A stretch of DNA of 64,000 bases, from assembly GCA_025617745.1 (NCBI GenBank), contig CM046855.1, positions 46,479,813 through 46,543,812 of the forward strand, read 5' to 3'. Shown piece by piece: positions 10,640 to 20,999 of this stretch (position 1 is the first letter of the stretch; each line of letters opens with the position of its first letter). The position numbers and the translations under genes are program-made. This DNA comes from Heliocidaris erythrogramma. Lineage: Eukaryota > Echinodermata > Echinoidea > Camarodonta > Echinometridae. The notes below the pieces were generated by a model. The model worked only from the letters and a program-made list of their open reading frames with translations, did no database searches and had not been told where the DNA came from.

Positions 10640-12277
10640 GGTTTATTAAAAAAAAACAAGACTTGCAGCTGAAAAGCTGATGTTTCTTTTTACAAAGTTT
10701 GTACAAAAAAAACAAAACAAAACATCAAGAACCATAAAAACAAACAAACACATAGTAAATAATATTATCATTATATAGCAAGGAAAAATAAGTAGTGGTG
10801 CTTGATGTTGAAGTAGTTATTTTCTGCATACATGTGCATCAGAATAGTAGTTCCATCTGTGATTAATGATAAACACTGTACTTTCTAGAGTTATTTGAAT
10901 CATGGTAACCATAAGTATGAGTAAGATTCTCAATATAACTTCTATAGTAATACTATTAAATTCGAAAGAAAGAGGAAAAACCTCGTTAAATCAACAGGAA
11001 GTTCTCGAGCTTAACGTTACTCCATAATAGGATCTGAATTAGTAAAAACTGGATCTCTGATTTATACGAATGTCATATCTTTTTAGAACGCCATCACAAG
11101 CCAGCTTTTAGTTAGTCTATGGGCTGCGAAAAAAATAACAACTGTAAATTAAGAGAACATTTATTTCCTGATCTCCAAGCACTATCCTTTATCATTCCTT
11201 TAACAGATAGTATTACTAATGTCCGTATTATAATATTGTACAGACGAACGATATGTTCTTATGGCTTCTTGACCCCCCAACAAGTAAATGAGATTAATAT
11301 TAAAAATACCCACATCCGTCTACCATAGAATCAGCATCGAAAACGGAACATTCTGTATAATTATACAGACCCATGTGAACGACGACAATATATCATGTTT
11401 GGCCCACGAGCAACTTTTCGCAAACCACCTTTCCCTTTTTTCATTAAGATATGCATCTTTTCAAAGAAAGATAATACGTAAGCTTGCCCGACATAGCAAC
11501 ATACAGAATTCAAACTCTATGAAAGAAAGACATCGTAGACCAGGGGGTCATTTCATCAAATCAACTCCATGACAGTCATAACTGTTGTCGGCGATCTACG
11601 GAAATGTCATGGACCTGAAAAACTGTTTCACGAAGACATGATAAACGACAACTCAATGATATCGATACTCATCGGCGAAAAAACATTTTGAAGGAATAGT
11701 AAAGTGTGAAGGAGGAACGATTGTGAGAGATAACTATGCACATCATTTGACAAAACTGCTTCATTCAGAGGAAGTTTTAAATATATAAAGGCCATGACCT
11801 TAAAATGAACGTATACTTTCAAAAGAAATTGTCGGGTTCGATCGTCGGGTTCGATCATACATCGTTTGTAACAACATCCCGACCTATTTTGGACACAAGG
11901 CATTTCCTTGTTTCTGTATGTTTCATTAAATTACTAGGTTTTAGGCACTATAAATAGGATTTGGTTCGATTGATTGATTTAAAAGTTTTTAAAGTGCGCA
12001 ATACCAAAATTGACTTGGAAAAAAAGATACATGGAAGGTATAATGACACATTTGAATTTCTAGTATTTTTTTTTTAATAGGCTATACGTTATTTTAAAAA
12101 CTGAACAATTAACGTTCTGAAATTAATATGGAAATTGAGAAATTAGCATATGGACAAGAAGCAAAGAGAAGATCGATATCAAGGAAGAAAGAAAGAACGA
12201 AATGTTTGAACTTGGAAAGAAGTAACCGATATAAAAGAATAATTGTGATATAATAGAGAGAAAAGAAGAACAAGATG
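10640..12277. other. no recognisable gene
   Basis: AT-rich, with short chance ORFs only. A GTT run lies at 10619-10636. Nothing else was supported. Confidence 0.5.
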
Positions 12278-13187
12278 TTAAAGGAGAATTACGCTCAAAA
12301 ATAAAGACGATAGTGTTCAAAGGTGTTATTTATTCCTACTTGTTAGACTATATGGCTTCGCGTCAAAATATACGAGATCGATACGAATCAAGATTTTCTG
12401 AGCAAAATTTACCATCTGCTAGCAATATGTATCGTCTGCTAGCAGCACATGGGGGCTGCCATTTTGTTTATGTGTACAAGAAGATTTTCTTAATCCAAAT
12501 GCTCAATTGCCTTTTTCAAAATTAAAAACTCATTTGAGATTAAAAATATAGAATAGATATGTCAATTTATTTTTAAACTGAAGATTTCCTTATATATTTC
12601 TGTTGAAAATCGATATTCGCTTAATAGAAATCTATTTTCTCGATACTGGACGTATGGGACGGAGCAAATTAATTCAAATTTTATGGATGCTTCTTCCCTG
12701 AGCATCTATAGCGGCAAACTATGCATTCACCTGCTTTCGGATAATGGACTTGAAAAGTCGGAATGCATGCTGCATATATTATGTTCTGCTCTGTTTGGCA
12801 AACCCAAGAAAATAGATTTTTGTTAAGCAAAACCAGACAATTTAAAAGTATCATTATAAAGATTTAATTTTTATAATACATGTAAACACCCACTTTATAT
12901 TTTTCGTCACATATGGGATTTTAGGTAATGAAGAAAATCAATTTAAGATTTGGATTCAAAATATCTTCCTGACTGGAACATTTCTCAATGGTTCATGTAC
13001 AACTTCAAATCAGCAAGAAAATGGCAGCCCCCATGTAAATGGGTAGGAGGCGATACTGGGTGTTGGAATATCTTTATTTATACCCTTTTCTGATATCTTA
13101 TTAGAAAATGATTTAGGCCAATAAGTAGGAATATATTACACCTTCCAATATAAGTAAATTTGTAATCAGGGGTTAATTCTCCTTTAA
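12278..13187. mobile_element. TTAA-flanked MITE (piggyBac-type ends), about 0.9 kb
   Basis: The left end TTAAAGGAGAATTACGC (12278) and right end GGTTAATTCTCCTTTAA (to 13187) are inverted repeats bounded by TTAA, the piggyBac target. The ends are close to those of the element at 16052-17005, so both belong to one family. Inside, GGGGGCTGCCATTTT and its complement (AAAATGGCAGCCCCC) form a further inverted pair. No transposase was seen. Confidence 0.65.
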
Positions 13188-13291
13188 GGGGTGTTAATGT
13201 TACATAATATAGTCATCATGGAGAAAGAAGAGAAAGGAGAGCCTTCAAGGAATTTTTAATTGATACTTAGATTTCTGGATCATCTGGATAC

Positions 13292-13417
13292 AATCACGCA
13301 TGGGCGTCAATCCTTACAGGAATTCTATTCAAGTGGGGGACACCCTATTGTTGCATCCAGGTGTGCCCCCCCCCCTTGAATAGAATTCCTGTGAGGATTG
13401 ACGCCCATGCAATCACG
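13292..13417. repeat. 112-bp foldback insertion flanked by AATCACG direct repeats
   Basis: Arms from 13299 (GCATGGGCGTCAATCCTTAC) and up to 13410 are inverted repeats of about 46 bp around a short loop. AATCACG is present immediately outside both ends (13292-13298 and 13411-13417), looking like a target-site duplication. Confidence 0.75.
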
Positions 13418-13509
13418 TGATATCAAACTTTGTTTCATTGATTTCATATACTTGGATATAATCACGTGATATCAAACTTTGTTTTATTAATTTCATATAT
13501 ACTTAGAGA
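13411..13509. repeat. two 49-50-bp tandem units
   Basis: AATCACGTGATATCAAACTT starts two consecutive units (13411 and 13460) that differ by a few bases. The foldback above sits at their left edge and used the same AATCACG. Confidence 0.75.
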
Positions 13510-13760
13510 TTGTTAAGTGTGAAAGGGGAGGAACTATCGTGATGAAATTACTAAGTACATCATTTGATAAATCTGCTTAATTCGAAGAAGAAAAAATGGA
13601 AAAGGGAAAAGGTTAAAAACATTTATTTGAAGGGTATTGGCGTAACTTTTTATTTTTTTACCAGTGGTTATCATGTAACAAAAGGAAAGACTGTATTGTG
13701 AGTTTGAATAATAAGTGCATTGATACATTACCTAACAATTTGATAGCAATGTATGCATGA

Positions 13761-13898
13761 ACACCTCCACCTGACATTGCAACTCTGAGACAAAGAATCA
13801 CTGATGAGTTTGAAGCTCTACGCCACAAAGCCCCAATGATTCGCAGGGCTGTGCGTGAGATGGAGAAAAGAGCTAATGTTGAGGGGCATGGGATGTAA
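13761..13898 (+). pseudogene. C-terminal scrap of a Tc1/mariner-like transposase
   Basis: The frame reads TPPPDIATLRQRITDEFEAL, then MIRRAVREMEKRANVEGHGM to a TAA at 13896. A leucine/arginine helix of this type followed by a short R...G tail and stop is the usual C-terminus of IS630/Tc1/mariner DDE transposases. A stop lies just upstream and no DDE core is present. Assignment rests on this one motif. Confidence 0.4.
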
Positions 13899-13899
13899 T

Positions 13900-16050
13900 G
13901 TTGAAAAGAGATATCCGAAAGAAGACAATGGTAAGTTGCGATTATTAATTTCATTATTCCATTTGTTAAGTTAATTTCTGATAAGGTGCATTGATTCTTG
14001 CAGTGTCTAAACTTGGTCCCAAATCCAATTTGACCCATTGTCCAAAAAGAATGATTACTCAGCCATCCATGACCGTGTATGAATAAATAAAATATCATTG
14101 GAAAGAGGAGAATGTGGTTTTAAGATGTTGCTACTCACTTTGGTGTAAAGTTAACACAATCTTCACAAATTTGAAATCAAATCTTGTTGCGTTTTTTTTT
14201 ATACGCACTGTATATAGGAACGGGCAGAGAGCTCACTTGTTGGAGAGATCGTACTCGAGTCATCGGAATTCACATTTAAGATGTAAAAGGAATGGTATTT
14301 TTGTTTATGTAATCTCTTGACCTTCAAAGGCAATGAGTTATTTGAGTTGTTCAAACAATATACTTGTTAGTATTTAAATGAGTCTACCAATTTTTGCTCA
14401 TTTATTGTAATAATCATCACAAATGATCCGGAATGGGAGAAGTTATATATGGATAAATCACATCAGAGATAAGAATATGATTGTAAAGAATCTGATAAAT
14501 TGAAGGAACGTGATTGTAGACGTTGTTAAAGGAAGAAATGCGGTGGTTGGTTTGGGGGGGGGGAGCGGACGGGAAATTTTTGTTTTTTATGTTTTCTTTT
14601 ACACGTGGATGTGCTGTTTTAAGCAGCTGGGAGGGTGTGTGGTTGAGTGGGTGTATTTATTATTTTTTTTTAATTTAATACCTTCCTCATATTTTTTTTC
14701 TTTCTTCAAATATGTTAATGAGTAATCAAAATATATAAATTTAAGTTATGAAGTTTTAAATCTTAAACATCAGTTTATCAAAAAGTTTATATATGACCTG
14801 TTACACTTTGACTCTGTTCTTTATCAGTATTATGAATTGTCTAAAGATGTGTAAAGATTTAATTTTAAATTATTTTGTATGATTTGAATTTATATTATTG
14901 ATTTATATACGTATTATGAAACTTGTGTTTTGTGATTTTATGTATTATGAGGAAGGAAATAAAAATATCATTTAAAACCCAAAAAATAGTCTATATCACA
15001 GTCTATTGGAATTATCGTCAATTACCCAAACAGATTTTGAGGCTCAGTTTTCCCCAAACTATTCCAAAATGTAAAAAATGGCAGCCAAGATGAATGCCTG
15101 TGATAGAAACATCCCGTTTACATGAAAAGATGTGTTTCTTATGGCATCTTAGAATTTATAAAATTGAGAAAACTCGAGGAGGCTTTTACATTTTGGCATT
15201 TTTACCACTGGCATTTTTACCTCTGGCATTTTTACACCGAATCTGTTTTCTGGCCTCAGCCAGCTACATTTCCAGGACTTAGGTACAACTCTCCTAATGA
15301 TCAGACAAACAATAAAAAGCTTTTCAAATTTTCTCTCAAATTTTCGGTAGGGAGCGGTGGCAGCACAAGAGTATATTTATATATGGTATATTATATCTGT
15401 ATTAAAGATATAACAGGTTTAATTTGGCTGGGCCGGGAAGGGCATACCAGTATGGCCTGTTATCCATTTGGTTCGGCCGGGGGGGGGGGGGGGGTGGATG
15501 TGCCCCTGTGCCCTTCTCCGACCCCCACCGCCAACGGTATTATACGACATGACTTCCACCATCATCAATATTTTTTGTTAAATTTTCAACAATGGCCTAT
15601 TTTTAACAACCTCAAAATTAAGGTTTTATTAAAGTTCGTTCGGCCAGAAGATGTTGTGTACGTCTGGTTTAGAAAAGTGTTTAATTTAGTTGACCCCCCC
15701 CCCCCCTACCCCCTATGATTCATTATTATGTTATTTCATTTTTCATAATATTTGTACACTTTAACAATAGATATCATTACATACCGACATTTCAAACTTG
15801 TATGATTGGACGGTGAAAGGGGAATTCCTACAGTAACAAGTTCGCAAAGAATTTCAGTAGCCTTTTCCATCACCTATGTGAATGTGTGAACATTACAATG
15901 AAGTATTAATAATCCGAACCTGATTTCGACTATGGGATGGACAGAAGGGTATTGAAATTGCCCTCGAGTTGATATCCCGAAATTCTTTGCGATCGTGTTC
16001 AGTATAGACCTAACTTACAACATCCCTGTTCATGAAAATAATGACTAGAG
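13900..16050. other. no recognisable gene
   Basis: AT-rich with G and C homopolymers (14550, 15480, 15695). A short TGGCATTTTTACC triplicate lies at about 15193-15235. No supported coding region. Confidence 0.5.
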
Positions 16051-16051
16051 T

Positions 16052-17005
16052 TTAAAGGAGAATTATCCCCAGGCTTTTAAATGTAAATAGGGTCATAGTG
16101 AATAAAATAACATTTAATTTGATATAAAAATCACCGTTTTAGACCAACTGATGCCGTTGTAAGAGCAGAAAATAGAGACCACTTTTTACGATGTCTACTC
16201 CTACTGGCGGCGTCCATTTTCTCTAAATTTCCCATAAAACCTTGCGCGTGATGACGTAGGGGATGGAGAACTCACTAGCTAGTAGCTAGCTTGCATGAAG
16301 CGCGCGCTGCATATACACACGGTAAACATGGTGTATTGTCAAGCGTTCGGCTGTTGTAACTGTTCCAAGAAAACGATAGGGAAATCATTCCATCGGTTCC
16401 CAGACCCGCAGAAATGTCAGCAATTGTTCAAGCATTGGGTGACCATATTGAACGTGGAAAAATTCCAAGGAAAAGACTTCAAACTTGATCGGAAAAATAA
16501 TGTGATCTGCAGTGATCATTTCACGGAGGCCGATTATCACGTAGATCTGCGGGCTAAGCTTATGCCCGGGCGAATCGTATAATCAAGCTAGTGTGTCCTG
16601 GAACACGTTTTACTTACGATGATTATTTTACTCTAATAAATGTTTTTCAAATGTGATAGTTACGTAGATAATATAAATTGATTTATTTAATTTAATTATG
16701 AAACTCTTGCGTAATTTATGTTATTATTAATAATAATAAACTCTTTTTAAAATAATGTTGGTGAACTATTGCGAGCCAATTACAATGCGCTACGGCCAAC
16801 TCCATGCCCTACGTCACACAGCCCGATCGCACCGGGAACATGGCGACGCTGCTTTACTCTTGAGAACAATAAAAATCGGAGGATTCAATCGACAATTCCC
16901 ATCCTCTCGATTCTCGAATATACGATGTTTTTACTTTATCAGAAACTGTTTAGAATTCTGTTTTAGGTCAATGATAAAAGTCTCGTGGGGATAATTCTCC
17001 TTTAA
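16052..17005. mobile_element. TTAA-flanked element carrying a THAP ORF
   Basis: TTAAAGGAGAATTATCCCC (16052-16070) and GGGGATAATTCTCCTTTAA (16987-17005) are perfect 19-bp inverted repeats with TTAA at both outer edges, as in piggyBac-type elements. The 954-bp interior holds the THAP-domain ORF at 16328 and no transposase. Confidence 0.75.
16328..16582 (+). CDS. THAP-domain zinc-finger protein (84 aa), inside a TTAA element
   Basis: Starting at the internal methionine (an in-frame ATG also lies at 16295), the protein begins MVYCQAFGCCN and continues with SFHRFPDPQK, HWVTILN and VICSDHFTEADY, ending LMPGRIV. This is the C2CH THAP zinc-finger pattern, with the start methionine at the canonical place and the late C-x2-H (CSDH). 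THAP domains bind DNA and are found in P-element transposases and in host regulators. Here the ORF stops straight after the domain, where the AVPT-like end would be, so no effector domain is encoded. An AATAAA lies near 16635. It could be a captured first exon, a domesticated DNA-binding remnant or a pseudogene. Confidence 0.7.
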   Translation: MVYCQAFGCCNCSKKTIGKSFHRFPDPQKCQQLFKHWVTILNVEKFQGKDFKLDRKNNVICSDHFTEADYHVDLRAKLMPGRIV

Positions 17006-17503
17006 GTTTAAAGGAGGGTAATTTCTATGATAAAATCCTGACAGTTTTGATGAATAATAATGTGCGTATTTTGTCCTTCGTAACTTTCAACACAGTATCG
17101 CGTTCAATTGTGACCTAATCAAAATGATGATGCGCACGCATCAAAATCCGCATAGTTACAAAGTTATCTTTTGACTTACAATTTTCATTATTATTGTTCA
17201 TTTGTTGTGTGCACACATATTCAAGCGAATTTGTTCCATCGCTTCTGAAAATTTGTCTTAATTCGAATCTTTCATCATGAGTGACGAACGTAAGTCATAT
17301 CTAGAAAAACACGTACAAATCATACGACTAGAATATTTTTTCATTATCTTGTTCACCATTTAAAGCTGATTTATGCCAGACACCAATAATGCAACATTGC
17401 GAGTGCGATGCGAAAGGTAGCTTGGGGCTGCATCCCCAGATAATTTTTAAAGTTTAGATAATTTGGCGAATTGCCCGGATACGGACATTTTTAATTTTAT
17501 CTC

Positions 17504-19642
17504 GTGTATTCCGATCACGAAATTTTTAATATAAAAATCGCGGTTCTCGGACATACGCGGTTCTTGGACGTACGCGGTTCTCAGACTTTGCAAATAAACA
17601 AACAAATCTCATCCTTGGTCCCCATAGGACATTCCCTACCATTTGACCTTGAAATGACCTCGGATGACCTTGAAATCGGCGCCAACATTTTCGCGAACCT
17701 AACGTCACCCCACATGTCAACTTTGGTCCCCATAGCACTTTTGGTTAAGATTTGACCCTATTTGACCCCTAAATGACCTTTGACCTCTCGGATCAACATG
17801 AAAAGTGCGCCACAAACCTCGTGGACCCAACACCTATCCCTATACCAACTTTCAACTCAATGCGTCAACAGATGGCGAAACGCACATTCTCTACCATTTG
17901 ACCTTGAGATGACCTCGGATGACCTTGAAATTGGCGCCGAAATTTTCGCCAACCTAACTTCATCCCACATGCCAACTTTGGTCCCCATAGCACTTTTGGT
18001 TAAGATTTGACCCTATTTGACGCCTAGATGACCTTTGACCTCTCGGATCAACACGAAAAGTGCGCCACAAACCTCGTGGACCCAACACCTATCCCTATAC
18101 CAACTTTCAACTCCATAGCACTTTCGGTTAAGATTTGACCGTTTGACCCTTAGATGACCTTTGACCTCTCGGATCAACACGAAAAGTGCGCCACAAACCT
18201 CGTGGACCCAATACCTATCCCTATACCAACTTTCAACTCCATAGCACTTTCGGTTAAGATTTGACCCTATTTGACCCCTAGATGACCTTTGACCTCTCGG
18301 ATCAACACGAAAAGTGCGCCACAAACCTCGTGGACCCAACACCTATCCCTATACCAACTTTCAACTCCATAGCACTTTCGGTTAAGATTTGACCGTTTGA
18401 CCCCTAGATGACCTTTGACCTCTCGGATCAACACGAAAAGTGCGCCACAAACCTCGTGGACCCAACACCTATCCCTATACCAACTTTCAACTCCATAGCA
18501 CTTTCGGTTAAGATTTGACCCTATTTGACCCCTAGATGACCTTTGACCTCTCGGATGAACACGAAAAGTGCGCCACAAACCTCGTGGACCCAACACCTAT
18601 CCCTATACCAACTTTCAACTCCATAGCACTTTCGGTTAAGATTTGACCCTATTTGACCCCTAGATGACCTTTGACCTCTCGGATCAACACGAAAAGTGCG
18701 CCACAAACCTCGTGGACCCAACACCTATCCCTATACCAACTTTCAACTCCATAGCACTTTCGGTTAAGATTTGACCGTTTGACCCCTAGATGACCTTTGA
18801 CCTCTCGGATCAACACGAAAAGTGCGCCACAAACCTCGTGGACCCAACACCTATCCCTATACCAACTTTCAACTCCATAGCACTTTCGGTTAAGATTTGA
18901 CCCTATTTGACCCCTAGATGACCTTTGACCTCTCGGATCAACACGAAAAGTGCGCCACAAACCTCGTGGACCCAACACCTATCCCTATACCAACTTTCAA
19001 CTCCATAGCACTTTCGGTTAAGATTTGACCCTATTTGACCCCTAGATGACCTTTGACCTCTCGGATCAACACGAAAAGTGCGCCACAAACCTCGTGGACC
19101 CAACACCTATCCCTATACCAACTTTCAACTCCATAGCACTTTCGTTTAGATTTGACCCTATTTGACCCCTAGATGACCTTTGACCTCTCGGATCAACACG
19201 AAAAGTGCGCCACAAACCTCGTGGACCCAACACCTATCCCTATACCAACTTTCAACTCCATAGCACTTTCGGTTAAGATTTGACCCTATTTGACCCCTAG
19301 ATGACCTTTGACCTCTCGGATCAACACGAAAAGTGCGCCACAAACCTCGTGGACCCAACACCTATCCCTATACCAACTTTCAACTCCATAGCACTTTCGT
19401 TTAGATTTGACCCTATTTGACCCCTAGATGACCTTTGACCTCTCGGATCAACACGAAAAGTGCGCCACAAACCTCGTGGACCCAACACCTATCCCTATAC
19501 CAACTTTCAAATCAATGCGTCAACAGATGGCGAAACGCATAGCCGGACAGACAGACAGACAGACTCCATTATTTTAGTAATATAGATAGATAGAAGATAG
19601 ATATAGATAGATAGATATAGATAATATAGATAATATAGATAG
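17504..19642. repeat. tandem array of about 127-bp units, HINE/pearl-like, ending in GACA and GATA microsatellites
   Basis: Between about 17.63 and 19.54 kb a unit of 126-128 bp is repeated roughly 13 times (marker GATGACCTTTGACCTCTCGG), with near-identical central copies and diverged edges. Units differ by a 2-bp indel (GACCGTTTGACC versus GACCCTATTTGACC). The array ends in CAACAGATGGCGAAACGCA, (GACA)n at 19548 and GATA repeats. Core tandem repeats plus tetranucleotide microsatellite is the layout of pearl/HINE non-autonomous Helitrons; that family call is inference. Minus-strand ORFs of 67-109 aa here are by-products of the repeat. Confidence 0.8.
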
Positions 19643-19652
19643 ATATAAATCT

Positions 19653-19803
19653 ATATACCTACCTATTATGCCAGTAGTCTTGACTACGGGACCCCTTCGA
19701 GAATTTAACACACATGAGTCACAATATTGTGCGCACCCCCCGTAATCCTATTGTCCCCTTCGCCACTCACGCGCGTCAACACGCTACGGCCATCTTCCTC
19801 TTT
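19653..19803 (-). repeat. DIRS inverted terminal repeat (3' end of element)
   Basis: Reads TATATACCTACCTATTATGC inward to CATCTTCCTC. It is the exact complement of 25545-25697. Confidence 0.9.
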
Positions 19804-19859
19804 TGCGAGCAACCCCAAGAAGAAACATGTTGCTTGCAAGGTGAGGGGAAGGAGGGAGG

Positions 19860-19960
19860 GTCATAGGTAGGTATATAGATTTATATAGTAAATAAGAAAA
19901 TCAGTGCTGATTTTACAAATTTACTGCAATAAATCATATATACCTACCTATTATGCCAGA
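19860..19960 (-). repeat. DIRS internal complementary region
   Basis: ATAGGTAGGTATATAGATTT matches the complement of the left outer edge (19643-19665), and CAATAAATCATATATACCTA matches the complement of the right outer edge (about 25690-25715). In DIRS replication this region is thought to template circularisation of the element. Confidence 0.85.
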
Positions 19961-20024
19961 CCAGCGCCAACTCAAAGACCGGGAGGCATGTTTCAAGCAG
20001 AAGGGAATAGGATTACACCAAAGA

Positions 20025-20999
20025 TTACAAAGAAGACACAGCGGCCTTCAAGGTGCCTGACGCAAACATAGCCTCACCTGCGGAAACATCCCTAAGGTAG
20101 CAAGAAATGAAGGAATTGGACGAACGCCAATAAGCAGCCTTCAAAATATCAACAAGCGCCACACCTTGAAACAGAGCCCAAGAAGTGCTGACACTACGAG
20201 TATCATGAGCACGAGGCTTACTGTCGGATAAAAGAGCCTCTGTGCCAGCGGCCCTAATAGCTTCGACGATCCACCAAGAGATGGAATCAAGAGAGGCAGG
20301 AGAAAAAGGCTCTCTAGTGATCAGGAACAACTGATCATCCTTACGATAAGACTTAGTCTTATCAATATACCATTTGAGAGCCCTTACAGGACACCAAACT
20401 TTGCCCTCGCGCACAGAAGAAAAGTCAGAAAGCGGACAAAGAAAAATCTCAACAGGGCCAGAGGCAGCTGTCTGATTCTTGGCAATAAAAGAAGCCTTAG
20501 GAATCAATCTAACGCCTTTTCTCTCCCAGCGAACATGACCAGGAGTAAGACAGAGAGCATGAAGAGTACTGCGCCTCTGCCCAGAGGCAATAGCTACCAA
20601 AAAGAGCGTCTTAACTGTAAGATAATGAAGCGAAGCTTCACCTAACGGTTCGAAAGGAGGTTTCGCCAAGGCCTCCAGGACCTTAGGCAGACTCCAAGAC
20701 GGTACTAACTTAGAAAAAGAAGGTCGTTTCAGAAAGAACGAGCGAATCAAACCACTTAGTAGCGGGGAATTGGAAATCCCCGAACCATCTGAGAAACCCG
20801 AATGAATGGCCCCGATCGCCGAACGGTAGCCTCGGATAGTAGAGATAGATCTCCCTTTGTCAAATAACGAGATTAAGAAATCCGCAATTGAACCAATAGG
20901 AGCCTTAGAAGGGGTTTGATTTCTCTCTTTACACCAAAGGAAAAAGACCGAGAGACGGGAATTGTAAATTTCCCTAGTAGAAACCCTACGACTGGACAT
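20025..20999 (-). CDS. DIRS tyrosine recombinase (324 aa)
   Basis: The start ATG at 20999 overlaps the RNase H stop as TAATG, which points to translational coupling and fixes the start. The N-terminal SAM-like part (STREIYNSRLSVFFLWC, ISTIRGYRSAIGAIHSGF) precedes the catalytic domain. The recombinase tetrad is visible: arginine in SGQRRSTLHAL, HxxR in AHDTRSVSTSWAL and the tyrosine in SFISCYLRD. In DIRS elements this enzyme integrates a circular DNA intermediate in place of an integrase. The frame is open throughout, so this is the only DIRS gene without a visible lesion. It lies last in the gag - RT/RH - YR order. Confidence 0.88.
   Translation of the reverse strand: MSSRRVSTREIYNSRLSVFFLWCKERNQTPSKAPIGSIADFLISLFDKGRSISTIRGYRSAIGAIHSGFSDGSGISNSPLLSGLIRSFFLKRPSFSKLVPSWSLPKVLEALAKPPFEPLGEASLHYLTVKTLFLVAIASGQRRSTLHALCLTPGHVRWERKGVRLIPKASFIAKNQTAASGPVEIFLCPLSDFSSVREGKVWCPVRALKWYIDKTKSYRKDDQLFLITREPFSPASLDSISWWIVEAIRAAGTEALLSDSKPRAHDTRSVSTSWALFQGVALVDILKAAYWRSSNSFISCYLRDVSAGEAMFASGTLKAAVSSL

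Noticed and set aside
18013..19361. Repeated minus-strand ORFs of 67-109 aa with the same protein
   Set aside because: They arise from translating the approximately 127-bp tandem unit and change frame with its 2-bp indels, so there is no gene.
17630..19540. CRISPR-like regular repeats
   Set aside because: Units are contiguous without unique spacers, too long, and in animal DNA. It is a tandem satellite.
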